This document shows positions 1 through 7,903 of a stretch of DNA of 10,000 nucleotides, piece by piece. This DNA is from Chrysomallon squamiferum (lineage: Eukaryota; Mollusca; Gastropoda; Neomphalida; Peltospiridae). The position numbers and the translations under genes were made by a program. The notes under the pieces were generated by a model that was not told where the DNA came from, did no database searches, and saw only the letters and a list, made by a program, of their open reading frames with translations. The stretch is taken from NCBI GenBank assembly GCA_012295275.1, contig CM022677.1:24053235-24063234 (forward strand), given 5' to 3'. Positions within the stretch are counted from its first letter, which is position 1. Every line of letters begins with the position of its first letter.

Positions 1-85
1 CTTGTTTCCTTGTTTTATTATTATTTTTTTCTTGTCTTTATTTTAACGTCACTTTGCCCGTTCTCTCTATTCCTTTTTGTTTTAC

Positions 86-210
86 GGTCTATCTATCAGT
101 TTATCTATTTATCTGTCTGTCTGTCTATCTAGCTGTCTATCGATCTGTCTGTGTCAGTCTGTCTGCATCCTTGTCTGCCTGTCTGACTGTCTGTTTGTCA
201 GAGTATCTAT
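86..210. repeat. Imperfect TCTG/TCTA tetranucleotide repeat
   Basis: Degenerate runs of TCTA, TCTG and TTTA units are seen on the + strand, the same repeat family (GATA/GACA on the complement) that recurs before exon b and in intron 3. The units are interrupted and look old. Confidence 0.8.
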
Positions 211-270
211 GTACCTGAATGTTAATTACTCTACTGTCTTTTGTCTACGTGGTTCTAGCTTTCTCTGATC

Positions 271-371
<101 letters not shown>

Positions 372-456
372 TAATAAAGCAATATATAAGCAGTATTTTC
401 CAGTTAATTACTAATCAAAAATCAAGTACACTAAACTTCTGTGATATGATTTCCAG

Positions 457-714
457 CGACTCCGTCATACGAAGGCGCTTCGACTGTGACGATCCACACG
501 GAAATAGGTGACACGGTATTACTTCCGTGCAAAGCTTCCGGCTACCCGCCACCATCGGTATCATGGAGCATTCCAGTAAACTCCAAGCGGTACACTACGT
601 CATCGGCCGGCCTGTCAATCAAAGGCGTTATCGCGTCAGACGACCACGCCTACACATGCACCGTCACGAATATATTTGGGCACAAAGTCAAAGTCATAAA
701 GCTTTCCGTAACAG
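457..714 (+). CDS. Exon a: immunoglobulin (I-set/C2-like) domain 1, internal exon
   Basis: This internal exon encodes one whole Ig domain. The acceptor AG is at 455-456 and the donor GT at 715-716. It is 258 nt, phase 1 to phase 1, so it adds 86 residues and can be skipped or duplicated without a frameshift. The frame is fixed by the Ig core: first Cys at residue 25 (LLPC), core Trp at 37 (SVSW) and second Cys at 68 (AYTC), with the strand C turn GYPPPSVSW typical of I-set domains. The F-strand motif reads DDHAYTC, so His replaces the usual Gly of DxGxYxC. The donor (CAG|GTTCGT) is weaker than the others in the gene, but the better-looking GTAACA at 708 would leave phase 0 and not fit exon b. 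No membrane segment or signal peptide is present. The protein is probably extracellular; the family (for example hemicentin-, peroxidasin- or NCAM-like) cannot be settled from this piece. Confidence 0.9.
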
Positions 715-1011
715 GTTCGTGTGTTCAGTATCAGTTTCGGTAATTTTCGTACAGTAATAAGATAATTGAAGGGTTCTTTCTTTTTCTTTTTTTTTATCGA
801 CAAATGCCGAATGAATTTTGCTGTTATTGAAAAGTAATATGAAATGTTCTGCATTTATATTACATACCTGATATACTTTTTAATTAAGTAAGGTTCGGAA
901 TAAAAACTTGACGCATTTTTGAGTCCATTTCTGGTGGAAGTATTAAAATAAAATTAAAATATTAAGATTTAATTATTGCGATTTTTAATAAAATATTTCT
1001 TACTTTAAACT

Positions 1012-1104
1012 AACAAACAAATAAACAAACAAACAAACAAACAATTAAACACACGCACAAACAACAACAACAACAACAACAGAACAAAAGAAACAAAGAA
1101 ACAG
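1012..1104. repeat. (CAAA)n / (CAA)n repeat region
   Basis: ACAA and AACAA units are reiterated, then CAA units at about 1060-1081, followed by degenerate A-rich sequence. It is an intronic simple repeat with no coding support. Confidence 0.85.
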
Positions 1105-1277
1105 AGAATAACTCAAATTGCCTGTGTGTTTCAGCACGTCTATAATTTGTGTCTAACATTACATGGATTTTTTTTTTTTTACTTTGTCAGCTGCTTCTAG
1201 CAATAAGTAAACAAATCAGTGATACTAAAAATCACACACAAGAACAGAAGCAATAACCTTTCTTTTATAGCATTCAG

Positions 1278-1285
1278 TGACGTCA
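1278..1285. promoter_or_regulatory. CRE-type palindrome TGACGTCA (site 1)
   Basis: A perfect 8-bp TGACGTCA, the full consensus bound by CREB/ATF bZIP proteins. It sits in unique intronic sequence. Function is inference: a match alone does not show binding, and ACGTCA is frequent across this window, including in exons. Confidence 0.3.
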
Positions 1286-1440
1286 TAACCTTTTTGTACT
1301 GTCTGCCCGACTTTAACAAGTGTCAACCTGACCTTGATTTCATCATTTGTATTATTTATTTATTTTCGCTTTTCGTTTATTTCTCTCTTCCGTCTTTTTC
1401 TGATTTTAATTGGCAGCTTGAATGACCAGCTACGTCAGGA

Positions 1441-1448
1441 TGACGTCA
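1441..1448. promoter_or_regulatory. CRE-type palindrome TGACGTCA (site 2)
   Basis: A second perfect TGACGTCA lies 163 bp after the first, with a half site ACGTCA just upstream (about 1432-1437). Together they make a small intronic cluster. No promoter elements are visible next to it. Confidence 0.3.
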
Positions 1449-1570
1449 GAGTCCGACTGATATTTAAACGAATCTCTTCCTTATGATAAAACAAAAACAA
1501 AAACAAACATGTTGCTTATTAATTATTAACAGGATATTTCCAGGTTATATCATTTATATTATAGCAGTTG

Positions 1571-1780
1571 TTAATAATAATGATGATGATGATGATAATA
1601 ATAATAATAATAATGATAATAATAATAATAATAATAATAATAGTAATAATAATAATAATAATGATGATGATGATGATGATGATAATGATAAAATGGTAGT
1701 GATAATCATGATGGTAATGATAATGACAATGATTATGGTGGTAATAGTGATGATGATGATGATGGTGGTGATGATGATAA
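1571..1780. repeat. (AAT)n / (GAT)n trinucleotide repeat
   Basis: TAA and GAT triplets form an almost continuous block to about 1685, then a degenerate GATGGT/AATGAT tail. Both strands give long open frames (poly-Asn/Asp on +, poly-Leu/Ile/Ser on -) purely because the period is three. The AAT part is complementary to the ATT tract of intron 4. Confidence 0.95.
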
Positions 1781-2080
1781 ATGAATACAATAGAAGAGTG
1801 AGGAAATAATTGTTTGAAAACTATCGGCTATTTCTATTGTTATTATACACTTTCATTCAGGTAATAAAACATACAACAGACTTTAACACATGATGCAGGG
1901 ATGAACGTACGACATACGTCAATGTTAGGAGAGTATAACGTTTCAGTTATTTGTCAGATTTAATTTATTGTATTTTCTGGTTAAATTACCATTTCCTTCG
2001 TTGAATTTGCCTTTATATTATTATATTATTTCTTTATGCTTTATTTATTTACTTATTTATATACAATATTAACAATAATA

Positions 2081-2093
2081 TATATATATATAT

Positions 2094-2160
<67 letters not shown>
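2081..2160. repeat. (TA)n-(GATA)n-(GACA)n compound microsatellite
   Basis: TA units are followed by about eleven GATA units and then about five GACA units, ending only some 30 bases before the exon b acceptor. A short GATA/GACA tract also precedes the truncated exon b copy at 3386-3438, so this microsatellite belongs to the duplicated segment or was the point of homology for the duplication. Confidence 0.95.
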
Positions 2161-2162
<2 letters not shown>

Positions 2163-2191
2163 TATATTTGTTATTTATTTGTTTATAACAG

Positions 2192-2503
2192 AGCCAATCA
2201 GCGTCAATCTAACAACATCAGCATCCAGTCACACGGAAGGAACACCAGGTTCGATAACTCTCACTTGTAATTATCGTGGAATTCCGGATCCGTCCGTAAA
2301 ATGGCTTCACATTGATCCGCTCGACCGCACCCATGTCGTGACATCGGGGGTCCGCACGTCCGTGAGAAACGGACCAATCAGCAAGAATTACGTCAGCACG
2401 TTGACGCTGAATAACCCGGATATATTTGCTGCGGGGTCATACATATGTGAGGTCAGAAACTCTCTAGAGCAGAAACAGGATAATGTTTCCATAGTGATAT
2501 TTG
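2192..2503 (+). CDS. Exon b: immunoglobulin (I-set/C2-like) domain 2, internal exon
   Basis: The acceptor is TATAACAG (AG 2190-2191) and the donor is a strong GTAAGT (GT 2504-2505). It is 312 nt, phase 1 to 1, adding 104 residues. The codon shared with exon a is GAG (Glu), giving a start EPISVNL. Ig hallmarks are Cys 26 (TLTC), Trp 38 (SVKW) and Cys 86 preceded by AAGSYIC, so the tyrosine-corner motif is intact. At 60 residues the Cys-Cys spacing is longer than in its neighbours (43 to 52), leaving room for an extended C'-D region around GVRTSVRNGP. Predicted N-glycosylation sequons NLT (residue 6) and NVS (residue 98) suit an extracellular protein. The 5' edge of this exon is duplicated in intron 3. 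The exon is symmetric, so skipping it preserves frame. Confidence 0.92.
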
Positions 2504-2627
2504 GTAAGTGTTGATGAAAAAAGCTGTCTGTTAATAATCTCTGTGCTGTTGTCTTTGTGCGTATTTTTCCGCCTGACAAAATGTTGGTGACGTATTTGCT
2601 GTTTGGAGAGGGAGGGACGGAGGAAGG

Positions 2628-2713
<86 letters not shown>

Positions 2714-2801
2714 TATATAAGTACCTACATATCCGTCTCTTCAGTCATTAAGAGTGTAAAATTGATTGTTTAGTCATTTATTTGTTTGTTTCTGTTATCA
2801 G
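2504..2801 (+). other. Intron 2
   Basis: A short intron (298 nt) with a strong GTAAGT donor and a TTTCTGTTATCAG acceptor preceded by a T-rich tract. Nearly a third of it is a pure GA tract, the only long GA-oriented dinucleotide tract on this strand in the window. Confidence 0.88.
2632..2709. repeat. (GA)n tract
   Basis: An uninterrupted GA dinucleotide repeat of 78 bases, led by a GGAGGGA purine-rich stretch from about 2605. It is the reverse complement of the three TC tracts at 274-353, 2936-2992 and 3208-3313. A GA tract can bind SR-type splicing activators, or pair with the UC tract just beyond exon c. Confidence 0.97.
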
Positions 2802-2920
2802 CCAAGCCGAGAGTTGTGACTCCACCGAAGACTCAGACAATTACAGAGGGAAGCAATGTCACTCTCAGCTGTACAGTCGTAGGTTACCCGCCTCCAAAAA
2901 TTACCTGGCAGTTTCCACAG
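2802..2920 (+). CDS. Exon c: N-terminal half of Ig domain 3
   Basis: The acceptor is GTTATCAG (AG 2800-2801) and the donor CAG|GTAAAC (GT 2921-2922). It is 119 nt, phase 1 to phase 0. It encodes 40 residues: the shared codon with exon b is GCC (Ala), followed by KPRVVTPPKTQTI, Cys 24 (TLSC), the turn GYPPP and the core Trp 36 (ITW). It stops four residues after the Trp, so the second Ig cysteine must come from another exon. Exon d starts in phase 0 and supplies it. The GYPPP turn is shared with exon a, which points to related domains. A sequon NVT (residue 19) is present. Because the exon is not symmetric, skipping it alone would shift the frame. A CUCUCU tract begins 16 bases into the following intron and a GA tract ends 92 bases before the exon. 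Confidence 0.9.
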
Positions 2921-2932
2921 GTAAACACTAAT

Positions 2933-2935
<3 letters not shown>

Positions 2936-2992
<57 letters not shown>
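2936..2992. repeat. (TC)n tract adjacent to the exon c donor
   Basis: A pure TC repeat of 57 bases starting 16 bases after the end of exon c. In RNA it is a CUCUCU tract of the kind bound by polypyrimidine-tract-binding proteins, and it is the nearest complement to the GA tract of intron 2. Confidence 0.97.
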
Positions 2993-2995
<3 letters not shown>

Positions 2996-3203
2996 TTATT
3001 ATATATATATCAATATATCAATACTGTGTCTCTATATCCATCAATAGTGTGCCTTCTGTTCATTTATTGTCATCTACCATTTCGTTTTCTTTGTTTAATG
3101 AATATCGTTCGTTTGTTATATTTCGCCGTCTCTTCGTGAAACACTGAACTCTTTATTGACTTATTGATTTGATTAGATCATTTTCTTTTCCTCACAAGAC
3201 TGG

Positions 3204-3317
<114 letters not shown>

Positions 3318-3385
3318 CTCATATAGGAATATATTATTGCATGTGTGTCTATATGTGTGTAATAGATAGATAGACAGGCAGATAG

Positions 3386-3438
3386 ATATATTTATTATTT
3401 ATTTATTTATAACAGAACCAATCAGCGTCAATCTAACA
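3386..3438 (+). pseudogene. Truncated duplicate of the exon b splice acceptor and 5' coding edge
   Basis: These 53 bases align without gaps to 2162-2214 with three differences, all G in exon b's locus and A here. The first 30 bases match the intron end including ATAACAG (AG 3414-3415), and the next 23 match the first coding bases of exon b (the codons for PISVNLT). A short GATA/GACA tract precedes both copies. Similarity stops at 3438, where the minisatellite begins. Read in the original phase, the copy runs into the repeat and meets a TGA in the first full unit, so it cannot serve as an Ig exon. It is best seen as the remnant of an exon duplication whose rest was lost or replaced. Its acceptor still looks usable. 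Confidence 0.85.
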
Positions 3439-6400
3439 GCGTGTGTCTGTGTCTGTTTTTGTGTGTCTATATGAGTCTCTATCTGTGTATATCTGTGTGT
3501 GTCTGTGTAAATGTGTGTCTATATGAGTCTCTATCTGTGTATATCTGTGTGTGTCTGTGTAAATGTGTGTCTGTATGAGTCTCTATCTGTGTATATCTGC
3601 GTGTGTCTGTGTAAATGTGTGTCTATATGAGTCTATCTGTGTATATCTGTGTGTGTCTGTGTAAATGTGTGTCTATATGAGTCTATCTGTGTATATCTGC
3701 GTGTGTCTGTGTAAATGTGTGTCTATATGAGTCTATCTGTGTATATCTGTGTGTGTCTGTGTAAATGTGTGTCTATATGAGTCTATCTGTGTATATCTGC
3801 GTGTGTCTGTGTAAATGTAAATGTGTGTCTATATGAGTCTCTATCTGTGTATATCTGCGTGTGTCTGTGTAAATGTAAATGTGTGTCTATATGAGTCTCT
3901 ATCTGTGTATATCTGTGTGTGTCTGTGTAAATATGTGTCTATATGAGTCTCTATCTGTGTATATCTGTGTGTGTCTGTGTAAATATGTGTCTATATGAGT
4001 CTCTATCTGTGTATATCTGTGTGTGTCTGTGTAAATGTGTGTCTATATGAGTCTATCTGTGTATATCTGTGTGTGTCTGTTTTTGTGTGTCTATATGAGT
4101 CTATCTGTGTATATCTGTGTGTGTCTGTGTAAATGTGTGTCTATATGAGTCTATCTGTGTATATCTGTGTGTGTCTGTTTTTGTGTGTCTATATGAGTCT
4201 ATCTGTGTATATCTGTGTGTGTATGTGTAAATGTGTGTCTATATGAGTCTATCTGTGTATATCTGCGTGTGTCTGTGTCTGTTTTTGTGTGTCTATATGA
4301 GTCTATCTGTGTATATCTGCGTGTGTCTGTGTCTGTTTTTGTGTGTCTATATGAGTCTCTATCTGTGTATATCTGTGTGTGTCTGTGTAAATGTGTGTCT
4401 ATATGAGTCTATCTGTGTATATCTGCGTGTGTCTGTGTCTGTTTTTGTGTGTCTATATGAGTCTATCTGTGTATATCTGCGTGTGTCTGTGTCTGTTTTT
4501 GTGTGTCTATATGAGTCTCTATCTGTGTATATCTGCGTGTGTCTGTGTCTGTTTTTGTGTGTCTATATGAGTCTATCTGTGTATATCTGCGTGTGTCTGT
4601 GTCTGTTTTTGTGTGTCTATATGAGTCTATCTGTGTATATCTGCGTGTGTCTGTGTCTGTTTTTGTGTGTCTATATGAGTCTCTATCTGTGTATATCTGC
4701 GTGTGTCTGTGTCTGTTTTTGTGTGTCTATATGAGTCTCTATCTGTGTATATCTGCGTGTGTCTGTGTAAATGTGTGTCTATATGAGTCTCTATCTGTGT
4801 ATATCTGCGTGTGTCTGTGTCTGTTTTTGTGTGTCTATATGAGTCTCTATCTGTGTATATCTGCGTGTGTCTGTGTCTGTTTTTGTGTGTCTATATGAGT
4901 CTCTATCTGTGTATATCTGCGTGTGTCTGTGTCTGTGTAAATGTGTGTCTATATGAGTCTCTATCTGTGTATATCTGCGTGTGTCTGTGTCTGTTTTGTG
5001 TGACTATATGAGTCTCTATCTGTGTATATCTGCGTGTGTCTGTGTAAATGTGTGTCTATATGAGTCTATCTGTGTATATCTGCGTGTGTCTGTGTCTGTT
5101 TTTTGTGTGTCTATATGAGTCTCTATCTGTGTATATCTGCGTGTGTCTGTGTCTGTTTTTGTGTGTCTATATGAGTCTCTATCTGTGTATATCTGCGTGT
5201 GTCTGTTTTGTGTGTCTATATGAGTCTCTATCTGTGTATATCTGCGTGTGTCTGTGTAAATGTGTGTCTATATGAGTCTATCTGTGTATATCTGCGTGTG
5301 TCTGTGTCTGTTTTTGTGTGTCTATATGAGTCTATCTGTGTATATCTGCGTGTGTCTGTGTCTGTGTAAATGTGTGTCTATATGAGTCTCTATCTGTGTA
5401 TATCTGTGTGTGTCTGTGTAAATGTGTGTGTATATGAGTCTCTATCTGTGTATATCTGTGTGTGTCTGTGTAAATGTGTGTCTATATGAGTCTATCTGTG
5501 TATATCTGTGTGTGTCTGTGTAAATGTGTGTCTATATGAGTCTATCTGTGTATATCTGCGTGTGTCTGTGTCTGTTTTTGTGTGTCTATATGAGTCTATC
5601 TGTGTATATCTGCGTGTGTCTGTGTCTGTGTAAATGTGTGTCTATATGAGTCTCTATCTGTGTATATCTGTGTGTGTCTGTGTAAATGTGTGTCTATATG
5701 AGTCTATCTGTGTATATCTGTGTGTGTCTGTGTAAATGTGTGTCTGTATGAGTCTCTATCTGTGTATATCTGCGTGTGTCTGTGTAAATGTGTGTCTATA
5801 TGAGTCTATCTGTGTATATCTGTGTGTGTCTGTGTAAATGTGTGTCTATATGAGTCTATCTGTGTATATCTGTGTGTGTCTGTGTAAATGTGTGTCTATA
5901 TGAGTCTCTATCTGTGTATATCTGCGTGTGTCTGTGTAAATGTGTGTCTATATGAGTCTATCTGTGTATATCTGCGTGTGTCTGTGTCTGTTTTTGTGTC
6001 TATATGAGTCTATCTGTGTATATCTGCGTGTGTCTGTGTCTGTGTAAATGTGTGTCTATATGAGTCTCTATCTGTGTATATCTGTGTGTGTCTGTGTAAA
6101 TGTGTGTCTATATGAGTCTCTATCTGTGTATATCTGTGTGTGTCTGTGTAAATGTGTGTCTATATGAGTCTATCTGTGTATATCTGTGTGTGTCTGTGTA
6201 AATGTGTGTCTATATGAGTCTATCTGTGTATATCTGCGTGTGTCTGTGTCTGTTTTGTGTGTCTATATGAGTCTATCTGTGTATATCTGCGTGTGTCTGT
6301 GTCTGTGTAAATGTGTGTCTATATGAGTCTCTATCTGTGTATATCTGTGTGTGTCTGTGTAAATGTGTGTCTATATGAGTCTATCTGTGTATATCTGTGT

Positions 6401-6774
6401 GTGTCTGTGTAAATGTGTGTCTGTATGAGTCTCTATCTGTGTATATCTGCGTGTGTCTGTGTAAATGTGTGTCTATATGAGTCTATCTGTGTATATCTGT
6501 GTGTGTCTGTGTAAATGTGTGTCTATATGAGTCTATCTGTGTATATCTGCGTGTGTCTGTGTAAATGTGTGTCTGTATGAGTCTCTATCTGTGTATATCT
6601 GCGTGTGTCTGTGTAAATGTGTGTCTATATGAGTCTATCTGTGTATATCTGTGTGTGTCTGTGTAAATGTGTGTCTATATGAGTCTATCTGTGTATATCT
6701 GTGTGTGTCTGTGTAAATGTGTGTCTATATGAGTCTCTATCTGTGTATATCTGCGTGTGTCTGTGTCTGTTTTT
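3439..6774. repeat. Large TG-rich minisatellite, about 64 units of 50-58 bp
   Basis: The array is 3,336 bp and almost free of gaps. The monomer core reads GTGTGTCTATATGAGTCT, then CTATCTGTGTATATCTG, then YGTGTGTCTGTG and a variable end. Variation is modular: with or without an extra CT after GAGTCT, CTGCGTG or CTGTGTG, CTATATG or CTGTATG, and a tail of either GTAAAT, GTCTGTTTTT or both. Tail types are regional: AAAT-type dominates about 3460-4080 and 5330-6750, and TTTTT-type dominates about 4270-5170. The + strand is T/G-rich and poor in A except for TATA and AAAT. Units of 54 bp keep a reading frame, so long open frames (for example 4231-4734) arise with no start context, domain or codon bias. 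Nothing suggests translation. Confidence 0.97.
5311..6774. repeat. Higher-order repeat (about 680 bp) within the minisatellite
   Basis: Coding each monomer by its variant states gives a block of 13 units starting at the TTTTT of 5311 and again at 5991. The unit order is: TTTTT end, mixed GTCTGTGTAAAT end, two long AAAT units, one short AAAT unit, then TTTTT, mixed, long, short, and the CTGTATG variant. Matching landmarks are offset by 677-680 bp (5311 to 5991, 5575 to 6253, 5744 to 6421). In the second copy a three-unit segment starting with CTGTATG is itself repeated 152 bp later (6421 and 6573). This is the signature of segmental duplication by unequal exchange inside the array. Confidence 0.8.
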
Positions 6775-6968
6775 CTCTCTGTGTATGTTTGCCATTAAGT
6801 CTTATTCTCTTTGTGTCTGTGTTTCTTTCTAGGTTGCTAGGTGTGTGTGTTTCTGTATGTCTCAGCACGCTTGTCTTTCTTTCTCTCTCTCTCTCTGTAT
6901 TTTAGTCTTTGTCTCTCGTGTTATTAAGATTTAAACAAATATTCACTTAACTGATTTTCACTTTACAG

Positions 6969-7119
6969 TCACAAGGTCATCCGCCATTTAACGCGAAACT
7001 GAACAGCGATCAAACAGTGACCTTGACCAACGTTGACCCCTTTAATGACGGTCGGTATAAATGTCACGCTGCCAACAGATACGGAAGTGCCGAAGGGTCG
7101 GGAATGATCACTGTGATTA
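6969..7119 (+). CDS. Exon d: C-terminal half of Ig domain 3
   Basis: The acceptor is CACTTTACAG (AG 6967-6968) and the donor ATTA|GTGAGT (GT 7120-7121). It is 151 nt, phase 0 to phase 1. It joins in frame to exon c (119 + 151 = 270 nt, 90 codons), restoring a symmetric phase 1-1 domain equal in length to exon e. It supplies the E-F-G part of the fold, TLTNVDPFNDGRYKC, with the complete NDGRYKC version of the DxGxYxC motif (second Cys at combined residue 72). It ends with AANRYGSAEGSGMITVI, a typical G strand. A minus-strand open frame across this exon is a shadow. The pairing with exon c rests on phase and on domain completeness, since the two are 4 kb apart. Confidence 0.92.
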
Positions 7120-7244
7120 GTGAGTGATCTAGACTTCTTTTCTCTTTTGTTCTTTTCTTTTAGTGTTTTTGTTTTGTTTTGTTTATTTGTTGATTTATTA
7201 TCCATCAGAAATCTATTAGTAAATGCGTGACATTAACGATATCA

Positions 7245-7252
7245 TGACGTCA
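7245..7252. promoter_or_regulatory. CRE-type palindrome TGACGTCA (site 3)
   Basis: The third perfect TGACGTCA of the window, with a near-match GACGTCAT at about 7263-7270. As with the intron 1 sites, function is only inferred from the consensus. Confidence 0.3.
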
Positions 7253-7338
7253 ACAATATAACGACGTCATTCTTAACAACGCATTTCTAGAAAATCGCTA
7301 ATTAAAAAGAAATAGGTATCATATGAGCTCTACACATA

Positions 7339-7369
7339 CGCGCGCGCAGACACACACACACACACACAC
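7339..7369. repeat. (CG)n / (CA)n microsatellite
   Basis: A short CGCGCGCG run followed by ten CA units. Such alternating purine-pyrimidine sequence can adopt Z-DNA, but no role is evident here. Confidence 0.9.
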
Positions 7370-7644
7370 TATAAACGAATAAACAGTTTAACTTACGGTG
7401 GCATGAATGGGCTTCGTGTTAAAATTCTGAACGTTCTTTGTAAAAATAGTTTTCAGTTGGTCGTTAAATAAGATATAATAAAAATACTAAAATATATATA
7501 TTCATTTTTGCTGCCCAAGAGCAGGTGGATACATATAACTATTTAATGCTGATCCGAACTGATATTTGACTATCATTATGTATATTGCGATTAAGGTGTA
7601 TTATAGATTAAAACAATTGTTGAGTATATCGTAGAAAAAGAGAG

Positions 7645-7826
7645 TCATCATTATTATCATCATTATTATTATTATTACCTTTTATTATTATTATTATTAT
7701 TATTATTACGTTTATTATTATTATTATTACTATTATTATTATTATTATTTATTATTATTATTATTATTATTAACTTTATTATTATTATTATTATGATTAT
7801 TATTATTATTATTATTATTATCATCA

Positions 7827-7860
<34 letters not shown>
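7645..7860. repeat. (ATT)n trinucleotide block
   Basis: Almost continuous ATT triplets with scattered ATC, ACT and single-base breaks. The minus-strand open frame (poly-Ile/Met/Asn) is a consequence of the three-base period. It ends 43 bases before exon e and is complementary to the AAT block at about 8505-8592 after exon e. Confidence 0.95.
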
Positions 7861-7903
7861 GTTTAGAACAGTTATATATTTAGTCACGTATTTCTGTTTA
7901 CAG

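Larger units (their letters stand above)
715..2191 (+). other. Intron 1
   Basis: This 1,477-nt intron separates exons a and b. Its first half is AT-rich with CAAA/CAA repeats at 1012-1104 and a poly-T at about 1168-1179. The unique section 1105-1560 carries two perfect TGACGTCA palindromes. A GAT/AAT trinucleotide block fills 1571-1780, and a TA-GATA-GACA compound microsatellite lies just before the acceptor. Open frames inside it (1219-1425, 1483-1809 and the minus-strand frames) are low-complexity or lack any domain character. I see no exon in it. Confidence 0.8.
7120..7903 (+). other. Intron 4
   Basis: A 784-nt intron with a strong GTGAGT donor and a TTCTGTTTACAG acceptor. It contains a TGACGTCA palindrome, a short CG/CA microsatellite, about 270 bases of AT-rich unique sequence (7370-7644) in which I see nothing recognisable, and a 216-bp ATT-rich block just before exon e. 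Confidence 0.88.

Noticed and set aside
77-268. + strand open frame upstream of exon a, signal-peptide-like in composition
   Set aside because: The hydrophobic Leu/Ser/Cys/Val string comes from TCTG/TCTA repeats. It is not linked in phase to exon a, and exon a itself starts mid-codon from an upstream exon.
1219-1425. + strand open frame in intron 1 with a hydrophobic segment
   Set aside because: No Ig or other motif, AT-driven Phe/Ile/Tyr content, no plausible splice sites giving a phase-compatible exon.
1483-1809. Asn/Asp-rich open frame on + and Leu/Ile/Ser-rich frame on -
   Set aside because: Both come from the AAT/GAT triplet repeat, whose three-base period keeps all frames open. No domain or splice context supports coding.
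4215-5275. Several overlapping + strand open frames rich in Cys, Val, Leu, Tyr and Ser that look like a repetitive secreted protein
   Set aside because: They are direct translations of 50-58 bp tandem units, occur in more than one frame, end wherever a unit of a different length breaks the frame, and lie between two halves of an Ig domain in a spliced intron.
3439-6774. CRISPR-like direct repeats
   Set aside because: Units are contiguous with no unique spacers, and the context is a eukaryotic intron, so it is a minisatellite.
3439-6774. Functional tandem GATA or HIF sites, since each unit contains AGATAG on the minus strand and many contain GCGTG
   Set aside because: The words are short and arise automatically from the monomer; nothing else suggests an enhancer.
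6829-6844. Recursive (zero-nucleotide exon) splice site at CTAG|GTTGCT or CTAG|GTGTGT
   Set aside because: The donor halves do not match GTRAGT, and the intron is only 4 kb, short for recursive splicing.
6969-7205. Minus-strand open frame covering exon d
   Set aside because: Shadow of the real + strand Ig exon, extending into low-complexity intron.
7675-7887. Minus-strand poly-Ile/Met/Asn open frame
   Set aside because: A translation of the ATT block, with no other coding evidence.
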